A stretch of 10,655 nucleotides of DNA from a bacterium (GTDB taxonomy: Bacteria > Krumholzibacteriota > Krumholzibacteriia > LZORAL124-64-63), in assembly GCA_030635025.1 (NCBI GenBank), contig DAOVZQ010000034.1, positions 1 to 10,655 of the forward strand. Reading direction: 5' to 3'. Shown here piece by piece: positions 1 through 7,103 of this stretch. A model generated the notes under the pieces. It did no database searches. It was given only the letters and a program-made list of their open reading frames with translations, and was not told the origin of the DNA. How positions within the stretch are numbered: the first letter of the stretch is position 1; the number at the start of each line of letters is the position of its first letter. Both the position numbers and the translations under genes were made by a program.

Positions 1-957
1 GTCGTGCAGGCGCCACGCCCCGGCGCTCGCGCTGAACAGGGGGCCGCCGCCGGGCCTGGCGAGTTCGATCCGCGCCCCCTCACGCACTACGTCGATCTTG
101 CGCTGATAGGCCCACTCCACATCCGTGCCGTTCACGAAGACGGCAGCCCGCACGACACCCAGGCGCGAATTTCCGCGCCAATCCAGGGCTGTTCGCTGGG
201 ACCAGATCTCCTGATGGCTGGCATCGTTGACCGGCAGATCCGTCTTGTGCTTCCGCACCTTCTCATAGGACAGGCCGACCTCCGCCCCGTCGGGCAGGAC
301 ACGGCGCACGGCCGCCCGTGTCGAGCGAAATTTGGCTTCGTGGATTTCACCCAGGGCGGCGCCTTCCTCGGGAAACTGGTCGATGAGTTCATCGAAATCC
401 AGACGCAGGGTCCAGGGAGCCCGTGGTGTACGGAAAGAGATCCGACGCAGGTAGGAATCGTCAGTGCCCTTGGTGAACCGGGTGTCCGTCGTGGCGCCGT
501 CCACATCCGGCGGGACGTCGATGAGCGTTACCGAAGGTACGACACCTCCCCATCGATCGAGTCCCAGGCTCAAACCCTGCGCGTCGATACCGGACAGGGA
601 TACCGCCCAAGGATCATCCGTCCACCGATGGCCGGTCCCCAAGGGAATCCCGTTACGGCTGAAGGACGGCAGGGGATCGTCGCCGGGTTCGTGGAGGAAG
701 AGCAACGCAGCGCCGAAGGCGCCGTCCAGCATGGGCACCAACGGGGTCGAGCGACCCAGCAGATCGATCACGTCCATGCTGAAAGGGATCCACACGGGCT
801 GGGCCTCGGCGGGCATTCGGACCATGGCCGCGCTGGCCTCGCCGACCTCGAACGTGTCGTCGGGCGTTGCGGCAGAGGCCCACAAGACCGGCACCGTCAT
901 CATCAAGACCATGACGGACACCCTCGTACGACGGAAATTACGGCGGCGAGACGTCAT
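1..957 (-). CDS. Exported, probable outer-membrane protein, N-terminal part (cut by left edge)
   Basis: The minus-strand frame is open from ATG at 957 to the window edge (319 codons, no stop), so the C-terminus is missing. The start overlaps the hutI stop as TGATG, which suggests translational coupling; a GGGGAG lies about 11 nt upstream. Residues 1-12 are very basic (RRR and RR pairs). A hydrophobic stretch at about 13-27 follows, then a possible signal-peptidase site after Ala-Ser-Ala (27-29). A glycine- and proline-rich section at about 60-150 (with RNGIPLG near 101-107) loosely resembles the plug of TonB-dependent receptors. From about 168 onward, short alternating polar/hydrophobic segments rich in Trp, Tyr and Arg look like barrel strands. 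I see no TonB box or enzyme motif. An alternative ATG at 912 would lose the basic n-region and is less likely. It could be a TonB-receptor-like protein or a porin-like barrel; the family is not recognised with certainty. The gene itself is well supported by its long frame, signal peptide and junction. Confidence 0.72.
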   Translation of the reverse strand, partial: MTSRRRNFRRTRVSVMVLMMTVPVLWASAATPDDTFEVGEASAAMVRMPAEAQPVWIPFSMDVIDLLGRSTPLVPMLDGAFGAALLFLHEPGDDPLPSFSRNGIPLGTGHRWTDDPWAVSLSGIDAQGLSLGLDRWGGVVPSVTLIDVPPDVDGATTDTRFTKGTDDSYLRRISFRTPRAPWTLRLDFDELIDQFPEEGAALGEIHEAKFRSTRAAVRRVLPDGAEVGLSYEKVRKHKTDLPVNDASHQEIWSQRTALDWRGNSRLGVVRAAVFVNGTDVEWAYQRKIDVVREGARIELARPGGGPLFSASAGAWRLHD

Positions 958-2261
958 CAGGTCACCAGCTCCCCATCGCGGAAGACTCCGGCCACTGGGT
1001 TGCGGCCGGCGTGATACGGCACCAGACGGTAGTCGTCCACGTCCAGTACGAGGAAGTCCGCGCGACGTCCCGGAGCCAGCGAGCCGGCCTCGTCGCCAAG
1101 GCCCAGCGCGTGGGCCGCGTTGACGGTCGCCGCGGTCAGGGCTTCGGCCGGCGACAGTCTCATTTGCGTACAGGCGATGGCCATCACCAACGGCAGGGAC
1201 GAGATGGGGCTGCTGCCGGGGTTGTAATCCGTGGCCAGAGCCACTACGACGCCGGCCTCGATCATTTCCCGGGCAGGCGCGTAGTCACGCAGCCCCAGAG
1301 TGAAGACCGTACCGGGCAGCAACACAGCGACGGTATCCGAAGCCGCCAGCGCTTCGATTCCCTCGCGGTCGATACGGATCAGATGATCGGCGGACCCGGC
1401 GCCGAGACGCGCAGCCAGGATCGCGCCGCCGAAGGATTCCAACTCGTCCGCATGGACCGTGGCGCGCAGGCCCAATTCCAGGCCACGAGTGAGGATCCGT
1501 TCGGTCTCCGCCAAATCGAAGACACTGGGTTCGCAGAAAACATCCAGACGATCGGCCAAACCCTCTTGTTTCACGCGAGGAAGTATTTCTTCGCAGACGA
1601 GATCGATATAGACCTCCCGACGGTCGCGATAGTCCAAGGGGATCTCGTGGGCGGCGAGGCATGTCAGCACGGCACGCAATCCGACCGTCTCGGCAGCGCG
1701 TCGGGCGGCACGCAGCATCTTGATCTCGTCCTTGGGCGACAGGCCATACCCGCTCTTGATTTCAATGGTGGTTGTCCCGTGAGCGAGGGCTTCACCCAGA
1801 CGAGGCAGGGCAAGTTCAACCAGCTCGTCCTCATCGCGGTCGCGCAGGTCGCGCACCGAGGCGTGGATGCCTCCACCGGCCGCTGCGATCTCGAGGTATG
1901 TTTCACCTCTCAGGCGCCGTTCGTACTCGTCCTGTCTTGTGCGTCCGTAGACGGCGTGCGTATGTGGATCGACCAATCCCGGCAGCACGCACTTGCCGGC
2001 CGCGTCATAGGTTGTATCGGCATCCAAACCCGTGAAGTCCTCTCCCGGGCCATAGGCCACGACACGCCCGTCGCGAACGGCCAGGGCCGCGTCGGCCACC
2101 AGGCCCAGATCGCCGAGATCGGCTCCCCGCCTGGGTCCGGCATCGCTGCTGCCCGATCGATCCAGCGTGCAGAGCTGGCCGATGCCGGTCACCAGAAGAT
2201 CGATGGGTGAAGCACGGAGGTCGGACATGTCGGTGGCGGTCGGTCTGTCGTCCAAGGGCAT
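957..2261 (-). CDS. hutI: Imidazolonepropionase (HutI)
   Basis: This is a cytosolic metal-dependent amidohydrolase that hydrolyses 4-imidazolone-5-propanoate to N-formimidoyl-L-glutamate, the third step of histidine degradation. The 434-residue product is slightly longer than typical family members (about 400-415). Visible motifs are the metal-binding DPHTH (98-102, His100 and His102), RLRGETYLEIAAAGGGI (117-132), IEIKSGYGL (166-174), AAHE (203-206), the metal/catalytic HADE (270-273) and ATDYNPGSSP (343-352) with the metal-ligand Asp345. The C-terminal GRRADFLVLD is typical of amidohydrolases of this group. An in-frame ATG exists at 2297, but I chose 2261 because an AGGAGG lies 8 nt before it and because the family's N-terminal beta strands begin shortly after. 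The gene follows dinG by 74 nt and its stop overlaps the next start by one base. No hutH, hutU or hutG lies in the window, so the rest of the pathway must be elsewhere or absent. Confidence 0.96.
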   Translation of the reverse strand: MPLDDRPTATDMSDLRASPIDLLVTGIGQLCTLDRSGSSDAGPRRGADLGDLGLVADAALAVRDGRVVAYGPGEDFTGLDADTTYDAAGKCVLPGLVDPHTHAVYGRTRQDEYERRLRGETYLEIAAAGGGIHASVRDLRDRDEDELVELALPRLGEALAHGTTTIEIKSGYGLSPKDEIKMLRAARRAAETVGLRAVLTCLAAHEIPLDYRDRREVYIDLVCEEILPRVKQEGLADRLDVFCEPSVFDLAETERILTRGLELGLRATVHADELESFGGAILAARLGAGSADHLIRIDREGIEALAASDTVAVLLPGTVFTLGLRDYAPAREMIEAGVVVALATDYNPGSSPISSLPLVMAIACTQMRLSPAEALTAATVNAAHALGLGDEAGSLAPGRRADFLVLDVDDYRLVPYHAGRNPVAGVFRDGELVT

Positions 2262-2335
2262 CGGGACTCCCTCCTGGAGTATGGGGTCGAACTGCAATGC
2301 CGGTGGTCGGCTCGGGGTTCCCCATCACTGGATAA
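2262..2335 (-). other. 74-nt spacer between dinG and hutI, no clear terminator or promoter
   Basis: This is the only gap of any size between genes in the window. Read on the minus strand it holds a GGGGAACCCC palindrome, whose two-base loop is too short for a good hairpin, and a weak 4-bp stem (GCCG, five-base loop, CGGC) not followed by a T tract. I see no convincing -35/-10 pair. Its last part carries the hutI ribosome-binding site. Read-through from dinG into hutI is therefore the simplest reading, though a non-sigma70 promoter cannot be excluded. Confidence 0.5.
2270..2275 (-). promoter_or_regulatory. Ribosome-binding site of hutI
   Basis: A perfect AGGAGG on the minus strand with an 8-nt spacer to the ATG at 2261. 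It decides the hutI start against the upstream in-frame ATG at 2297, which would place this site inside the coding sequence. Confidence 0.85.
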
Positions 2336-5032
2336 TCAAGGATCGCCGAAAAAGGCCGCTGCGTCGGTGATCATCTCCTCGGGGCCAGCACAGTAACGCA
2401 CGGACGTCGGCAAGGCATCCAGAAATGTCTTGCCGTAGGGCTTGCCGTGCAAGCGACTATCGAGCAGACAAACGACACCGCGATCGACGTCCGACCGGAT
2501 CAGGCGACCGATTCCTTGTCGCAGACGCAACACCGCGTCGCGAACCATGAAGGACACGAAGGGATTGTCTCCTTCGGCCTGTATACGGTCGCAGCGCGCC
2601 GCCACCCAGGGATCGGCCGGAACCAGGAACGGCAGCTTGGTGACCACCAGCATCTCCAAGTCGGCTCCGGGCAGATCGATCCCCTCCCAGAACGTATTGG
2701 TGCCGAGCAGGACGGCCCGGCTCTCCCGCCGGAAACGCGCCATGAGTTCGGCGGGAGACAGGCCGCTTCCCTGAGCCAGAATCACGGGACGCGCCCGCTT
2801 CCAATGCCGGTCCAGATCGAGTTTGAAGGCGTAGGCGTCGTCCTCGTCCTTCTGAAGATCTTCGGCGACAGTCTTCAAGGCGGCATAAGAGGTGAACAGG
2901 ACGAGCGTCTTGCGTGGCACGGCGGTGAGCAGGCCACGCAACAGGCTCGAGACCGACGGGAGGTAGTTGCGCGAATCAGGTGCGGGAAAGTCCGGCGTCG
3001 TCATGAACAGACTCTGCGTTTCGTAGTCGAAAGGAGAGTGGATCAGTGATTCCACCAGGCTGCGGTTCAAGCTCGAAGCGCCCAGCTCCCGCGACATGAA
3101 ACTGAAATCCTCCCCCACGCCTAGCGTGGCGCTGGTGAGGATGGGATTCAATTCCGACTTTCGCCAGAGATCGGCGAGCATGGGGCCCGGCTCCAGGCGC
3201 GTGGCTCCCACCGCCGACAGCGCACCCCCTGAATCCGGCTCAAGCCAGACGACCCAATCGGGGTCTTCCCGGTCCGAGAGAAATAGGATGTCGCTCTCCA
3301 GCCACATGACCAGTTCCGACGTGCGGGCGAGCGTGGCCAGATCGTCTTCGAGACGGGGGTCGTCGCCGGAAGCGCCTTCGAGGCGGCCCGCGAACGCGGC
3401 GTAGGCGGCGCCGGCTTCGCCGCAGGCGGTCAGCAGGGCTGCGGTGTCCGAGGCGACCGGGCCGAAGAACTCGTCGCGTTCGAGGACACGGACACGCACC
3501 TGAGGCCTCTGGTTCACCTCCGCCAACTTGATCTCGTATTGGCGGGACAGGGCGCCTAGCCAGCGGCGATACGCCGCCAACGCGCCGCTGACGATGGCGT
3601 CGAAGCGTTCCAGGGACGGCACGGCTTCAGCCGATTCCCCACCGGCGGACACGAGCCGGTTACGGAGTTGGCGAGGCCGTCGGGATAACGTATCACCCTG
3701 TCCACGCGGTCCCAGGAGGTCTTCGATTACCAGCGCGCGAGTGGAATCACAGCGCCGTTCAAAGCAGTCCAGGGCCACTTGGGGCAACCGATGGGCCTCG
3801 TCCACGATCAACGCCTGGTAGTCGCCCACCAGAGTATGGCCCGCAGCGAAGTCATGCATGAGCAGGGAATGGTTGACCACCACGAGCTGGGCTTCCCGGG
3901 CGAGACGTCGTGCGCGCTGCACATAACATTCCTTTTTCCCGTAGCACACCGTGGGCGAACAGGGCTCCGGGGAGTCGAATAGTTCACGCAGGTACGGGCG
4001 GATGGCGGGATGATCCTCCACCTCCTCTCGCATGCCTTCGGTCGTGTGCGTCAGCCACAGCTCGAAGGATACGGCGGCCCAGGCGGCGGGCAAGCTATCG
4101 AGCGACTTGTCCCGAAAACGCAGCAGGCGGGTACGGCAGAGATAGTTGCCGCGACCCATGAGTTGGCGGGTGACGATATCCGGCGCCACAGGGGCCAGGC
4201 TGGGTAGATCATGGTCCAGGATCTGGTGCTGAAGCGTCCGAGTATGTGTCGAAACCAGACCCCGCTCGCCGGTGCGGCGCAGATGCGCAAGCAGGGGGGC
4301 CAGATAGGCGTGGGTCTTGCCGATGCCCGTCCCCGCTTCGAGCAGCAGGGGGTTGGCGTACATCAGGGCGCCCGCCACATCGCGGGCCATGTCCCCCTGG
4401 CCTTCGCGGATCTGGAACGTCTCACCGTGCAGGATACCCAGTCCGTCTGGGGTGGTCATCCAGTCGGCCATATCGTGCGGATCATCGGGCAGGGTCGCTG
4501 GTGACGGAGATTCGACAACCTCACCCGCGAAGGGTTGGTCGGCGATCCAGCCAGCGAAGGGGTTCGATCGACACGTCGTTGACAGGGCGGTCAGGGTATC
4601 GATGACGGCCCCGATGCGCGCCGAATATTGAGCCAGAGTGGACCGGATGCCGTCGGTGAATTCGTCGGGCAGGTCACGCCAGCAACACAGTCCGTCCCAC
4701 AGGTCACGCCCCTCGTCGCGCAGACTCTGCTCGGCGGCCAGGCGATCGCTGACGACGCGTCGTGCGCGACGTCCGACACCCGAAGGATCCAGGAGCGACC
4801 AGACGAACCCCCGTGAGACGAACAACCGGTCGTCGGTCCCGTCGCGCGGCTCCGCCTCGCGCCCGTCGACGAGCACGAGGGCCGTGGCCGGCAGATCGTC
4901 GAGGTGATCCAGATCCGGAGCCTCGATCAACGTGGCGGGGTCGCGAACGTCCAGAAGCAGACAGGCCGCATGGGGATCGTCGTCAAGGCGCAGGGCGAGA
5001 TAGAAGGGACGTGTTGCGGGATCAATCTTCAT
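2336..5032 (-). CDS. dinG: DinG/XPD-family ATP-dependent DNA helicase with iron-sulfur cluster
   Basis: This is a superfamily 2 helicase of the DinG/XPD type, expected to unwind DNA 5' to 3' (including R-loops or forked structures) in repair and replication. In the 898-residue product I see FQIREGQGDM (206-215, Q-motif-like), Walker A AGTGIGKT (233-240), and four cysteines C299, C358, C363 and C369. The last three have the C-x4-C-x5-C spacing of the E. coli DinG 4Fe-4S cluster. DEAH follows at 411-414, TSAT at 633-636, WEGIDLPG at 782-789 and the motif VI arginine-finger segment QGIGRLIR at 839-846. Residues 1 to about 200 are an extension compared with E. coli DinG. They lack the DEDD-type exonuclease motifs found in the N-terminus of B. 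subtilis DinG. I chose ATG at 5032 (GAAGG 8 nt upstream) over a GTG at 5050 with a poorer site. The start overlaps the ligA stop by 11 nt, pointing to coupled translation. The family is certain; the exact subgroup (DinG or YoaA-like) is less so. Confidence 0.94.
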   Translation of the reverse strand: MKIDPATRPFYLALRLDDDPHAACLLLDVRDPATLIEAPDLDHLDDLPATALVLVDGREAEPRDGTDDRLFVSRGFVWSLLDPSGVGRRARRVVSDRLAAEQSLRDEGRDLWDGLCCWRDLPDEFTDGIRSTLAQYSARIGAVIDTLTALSTTCRSNPFAGWIADQPFAGEVVESPSPATLPDDPHDMADWMTTPDGLGILHGETFQIREGQGDMARDVAGALMYANPLLLEAGTGIGKTHAYLAPLLAHLRRTGERGLVSTHTRTLQHQILDHDLPSLAPVAPDIVTRQLMGRGNYLCRTRLLRFRDKSLDSLPAAWAAVSFELWLTHTTEGMREEVEDHPAIRPYLRELFDSPEPCSPTVCYGKKECYVQRARRLAREAQLVVVNHSLLMHDFAAGHTLVGDYQALIVDEAHRLPQVALDCFERRCDSTRALVIEDLLGPRGQGDTLSRRPRQLRNRLVSAGGESAEAVPSLERFDAIVSGALAAYRRWLGALSRQYEIKLAEVNQRPQVRVRVLERDEFFGPVASDTAALLTACGEAGAAYAAFAGRLEGASGDDPRLEDDLATLARTSELVMWLESDILFLSDREDPDWVVWLEPDSGGALSAVGATRLEPGPMLADLWRKSELNPILTSATLGVGEDFSFMSRELGASSLNRSLVESLIHSPFDYETQSLFMTTPDFPAPDSRNYLPSVSSLLRGLLTAVPRKTLVLFTSYAALKTVAEDLQKDEDDAYAFKLDLDRHWKRARPVILAQGSGLSPAELMARFRRESRAVLLGTNTFWEGIDLPGADLEMLVVTKLPFLVPADPWVAARCDRIQAEGDNPFVSFMVRDAVLRLRQGIGRLIRSDVDRGVVCLLDSRLHGKPYGKTFLDALPTSVRYCAGPEEMITDAAAFFGDP

Positions 5033-7085
5033 CGTCGACACCTTCGTCACGGAGTCTCGCCAGAAATGCGGACTCGTCCATTACCTCGACACCCAGCTTC
5101 TGGGCCTTGGCGAGTTTGGATCCGGGGTCGGCGCCGGCCACGAGGGCGTCGGTACGACGGCTGACGCTGCCGGTGACCTTGCCGCCCATACTCTCGATCC
5201 GGGCCTTGGCGACACTGCGTGAGCATCGGGTCAGGGTGCCGGTCAACACGAAGGTCTTGTTCGCGAACCAGGAATCCGCCGGAACGGACGGCCTCTCCTC
5301 GACGATCTCATGATCGCGCAGGAACCCCTCCGCAACCAGGTCGTCAAGCATGGCAATGACACGGGGGTTCGCCAGGAAGGCGCCGATGTTCTTGATGGCC
5401 GTGGTCTCACCGAGCCCGGGCATGGCGATCAGATCGACTTGTGCGGCGGATCTCAACTCGAAAACGTTCCGGTATGTCCTTGCCAGTAGCGACGCCGTGG
5501 TCACGCCCACGCCGGGCAACCCCAGGGCGAAGATCTTGGCCGACCAGGGGCGCGTCTTTGCCCGCTCGATGCCCTGCAAAAGCGAGTCGGCCGATTTTTC
5601 ACCCCAGCCTGGCAGGGCGGCCACCGCGTCCCGGCTCAGGTGAAAGAGATCGGGAAGATGGGTGACGAGACCGGTCTCCAGCAACTGCACAACGCCCTTC
5701 TCCCCCAGCCCGTCGATGTCACAGGCTTCGCGGCCGGCGAAATGGCCCAGTCGCCGCGCCACCTGGGCGGGACACGCAGGGTTGGTGCAGCGATACGCCG
5801 CCTCGTCCTCTTCGCGGAGGATGTCGGCATCACAGGCCGGGCATTGGTCGGGCCAGATGACGGGCCTCGCATCGTCGGGGCGAGCATCGATGACGACACC
5901 CAACACCTTGGGTATGATGTCCCCGCCCTTGGCCACACGCACCGTGTCTCCCGGGCGCAAGTCCAGACGGGTCATCTCATCCCGGTTGTGCAACGAAGCC
6001 CGGGCCACGATCGATCCGGCCAGGGATACGGGGGCCAGCTCCGCCACCGGCGTGATCACGCCGGTCCGGCCGACCTGGAGGGTTACAGCCCGCAAAACGG
6101 TTTCGGCTTCCTCGGCCGCGAACTTGTACGCCAGTCCCCAGCGGGGCGCCTTGGCCGTTGCGCCGAGCCGGTCGTGGACGGTCAGGTCATTGATCTTCAG
6201 TACCGCGCCGTCGATCGGATAGTCCAGTTTGCCGCGTAGACCGTCCAGTTCGGCCAGATGGTCCGCTAGGCCGTCGCCGTCGGTCGCGACACGTATGAAA
6301 TCGTTGACGGGCAGGTTCAAAGCCCGCAGAGCCGCGAGTTCGTCTTGGTGGGTCGCCAACCCCGTCTCGCCTTCAATAGACAGAACCTGATAGAAAAAGA
6401 CCTCCAGACCGCGGGACGCAACCACTTCGACATCCAGGGTCTTCAAGGTCCCGGCTGTGGCGTTGCGGGGATTGGCCAGGGGATCGTCACCGTCCCGTTC
6501 GCGCTCGGAGTTGAGCGCTTGAAGACGGCTGTACGTCAAATAGACTTCGCCGCGGACCTCAATGGACCGCGGACGTGCCGGAAACGCATCACGCCATCGC
6601 TCAGGCAAATCATCAAGTACGCCGCGTATCGCCTTGGCGTTATTAGTGATATCATCCCCAGTCTTGCCATCTCCGCGGGTTAGTGCCGTGGTGAGACGGC
6701 CGGCCTCGTAACGCACGGCCAGGGCGACACCATCAATCTTGGGCTCCACGGTGACGTCGATGTCCATGCGTCCCAGTTCGCGTCGAACGCGATCGACGAA
6801 GGCCGACACGTCTTCGAGAACATAACTGTTCTGCAGGCTTATCATGGGCCGGCTATGGGGTAGACTCGGGAAACGGGCGTCCCTGTCGCTGCCCACGTGG
6901 CGGGTGGGGCTGTCGGCGTCGGCCAATTCAGGGAAGTTCATTTCCAGTCGGGTAAGCTCGCGAGCGAGGGCGTCATACTCGGAATCGGAGATCTCCGGAG
7001 CAGCCTCACGGTAGTAGAGGTTGTCGTGACGGGCGATCTCAGACCGCAAATGTAGAACTTCCCGGCGCGCCGCACTGATGTCCAA
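5022..7085 (-). CDS. ligA: NAD+-dependent DNA ligase LigA
   Basis: This essential ligase seals nicks in duplex DNA (Okazaki fragments, repair) using NAD+. The 687 residues match the family length (E. coli 671) and carry the full domain order. Domain Ia is at 1-70, with the NAD-binding YY (24-25) and PEISDSEYD (30-38). The adenylation domain follows with the catalytic KIDG (Lys116-Gly119), RGDG (137-140), EVRGEVY (176-182) and DGAVLK (292-297). The OB fold lies at about 325-405, with ASLHN at 363-367. A four-cysteine zinc finger uses C415, C418, C433 and C438. Helix-hairpin-helix repeats span about 445-590, and a C-terminal BRCT domain lies at about 606-687. The start is TTG, behind AGGAGG with a 6-nt spacer; the next in-frame Met (49) would remove domain Ia. 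It lies 18 nt after the Omp85-like gene and overlaps dinG by 11 nt. One HhH segment reads GLPGVGVTTA where GIRHVGE-type sequence is usual, a minor divergence. Confidence 0.98.
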   Translation of the reverse strand: MDISAARREVLHLRSEIARHDNLYYREAAPEISDSEYDALARELTRLEMNFPELADADSPTRHVGSDRDARFPSLPHSRPMISLQNSYVLEDVSAFVDRVRRELGRMDIDVTVEPKIDGVALAVRYEAGRLTTALTRGDGKTGDDITNNAKAIRGVLDDLPERWRDAFPARPRSIEVRGEVYLTYSRLQALNSERERDGDDPLANPRNATAGTLKTLDVEVVASRGLEVFFYQVLSIEGETGLATHQDELAALRALNLPVNDFIRVATDGDGLADHLAELDGLRGKLDYPIDGAVLKINDLTVHDRLGATAKAPRWGLAYKFAAEEAETVLRAVTLQVGRTGVITPVAELAPVSLAGSIVARASLHNRDEMTRLDLRPGDTVRVAKGGDIIPKVLGVVIDARPDDARPVIWPDQCPACDADILREEDEAAYRCTNPACPAQVARRLGHFAGREACDIDGLGEKGVVQLLETGLVTHLPDLFHLSRDAVAALPGWGEKSADSLLQGIERAKTRPWSAKIFALGLPGVGVTTASLLARTYRNVFELRSAAQVDLIAMPGLGETTAIKNIGAFLANPRVIAMLDDLVAEGFLRDHEIVEERPSVPADSWFANKTFVLTGTLTRCSRSVAKARIESMGGKVTGSVSRRTDALVAGADPGSKLAKAQKLGVEVMDESAFLARLRDEGVDDED

Positions 7086-7091
7086 GAGTCC

Positions 7092-7097
7092 CCTCCT
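7092..7097 (-). promoter_or_regulatory. Ribosome-binding site of ligA (decides a TTG start)
   Basis: A perfect AGGAGG inside a longer GGGGAGGAGGGG run on the minus strand, 6 nt before TTG at 7085. It lies wholly in the 18-nt gap after the preceding stop. It fixes the rare TTG start, since no ATG or GTG in the right place would keep the conserved N-terminus. Confidence 0.85.
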
Positions 7098-7103
7098 CCC
7101 CGC

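Noticed and set aside
4..2210. Two long plus-strand open frames (4-1014 and 1011-2210) joined by an ATGA overlap, looking like a two-gene operon.
   Set aside because: They lie opposite the exported-protein gene and hutI, which have clear family motifs, a signal peptide and ribosome-binding sites. The plus-strand translations are rich in Arg, Gly, Gln and His, without recognisable domains. Long antisense frames are expected in GC-rich coding DNA.
2262..2335. Intrinsic terminator after dinG.
   Set aside because: The palindromes are short and weak and no T tract follows on the minus strand.
5640..6239. Plus-strand open frame of 199 codons.
   Set aside because: It is antisense to the conserved zinc-finger, OB-fold and adenylation regions of ligA. 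It shows no domain and has a shadow-like composition.
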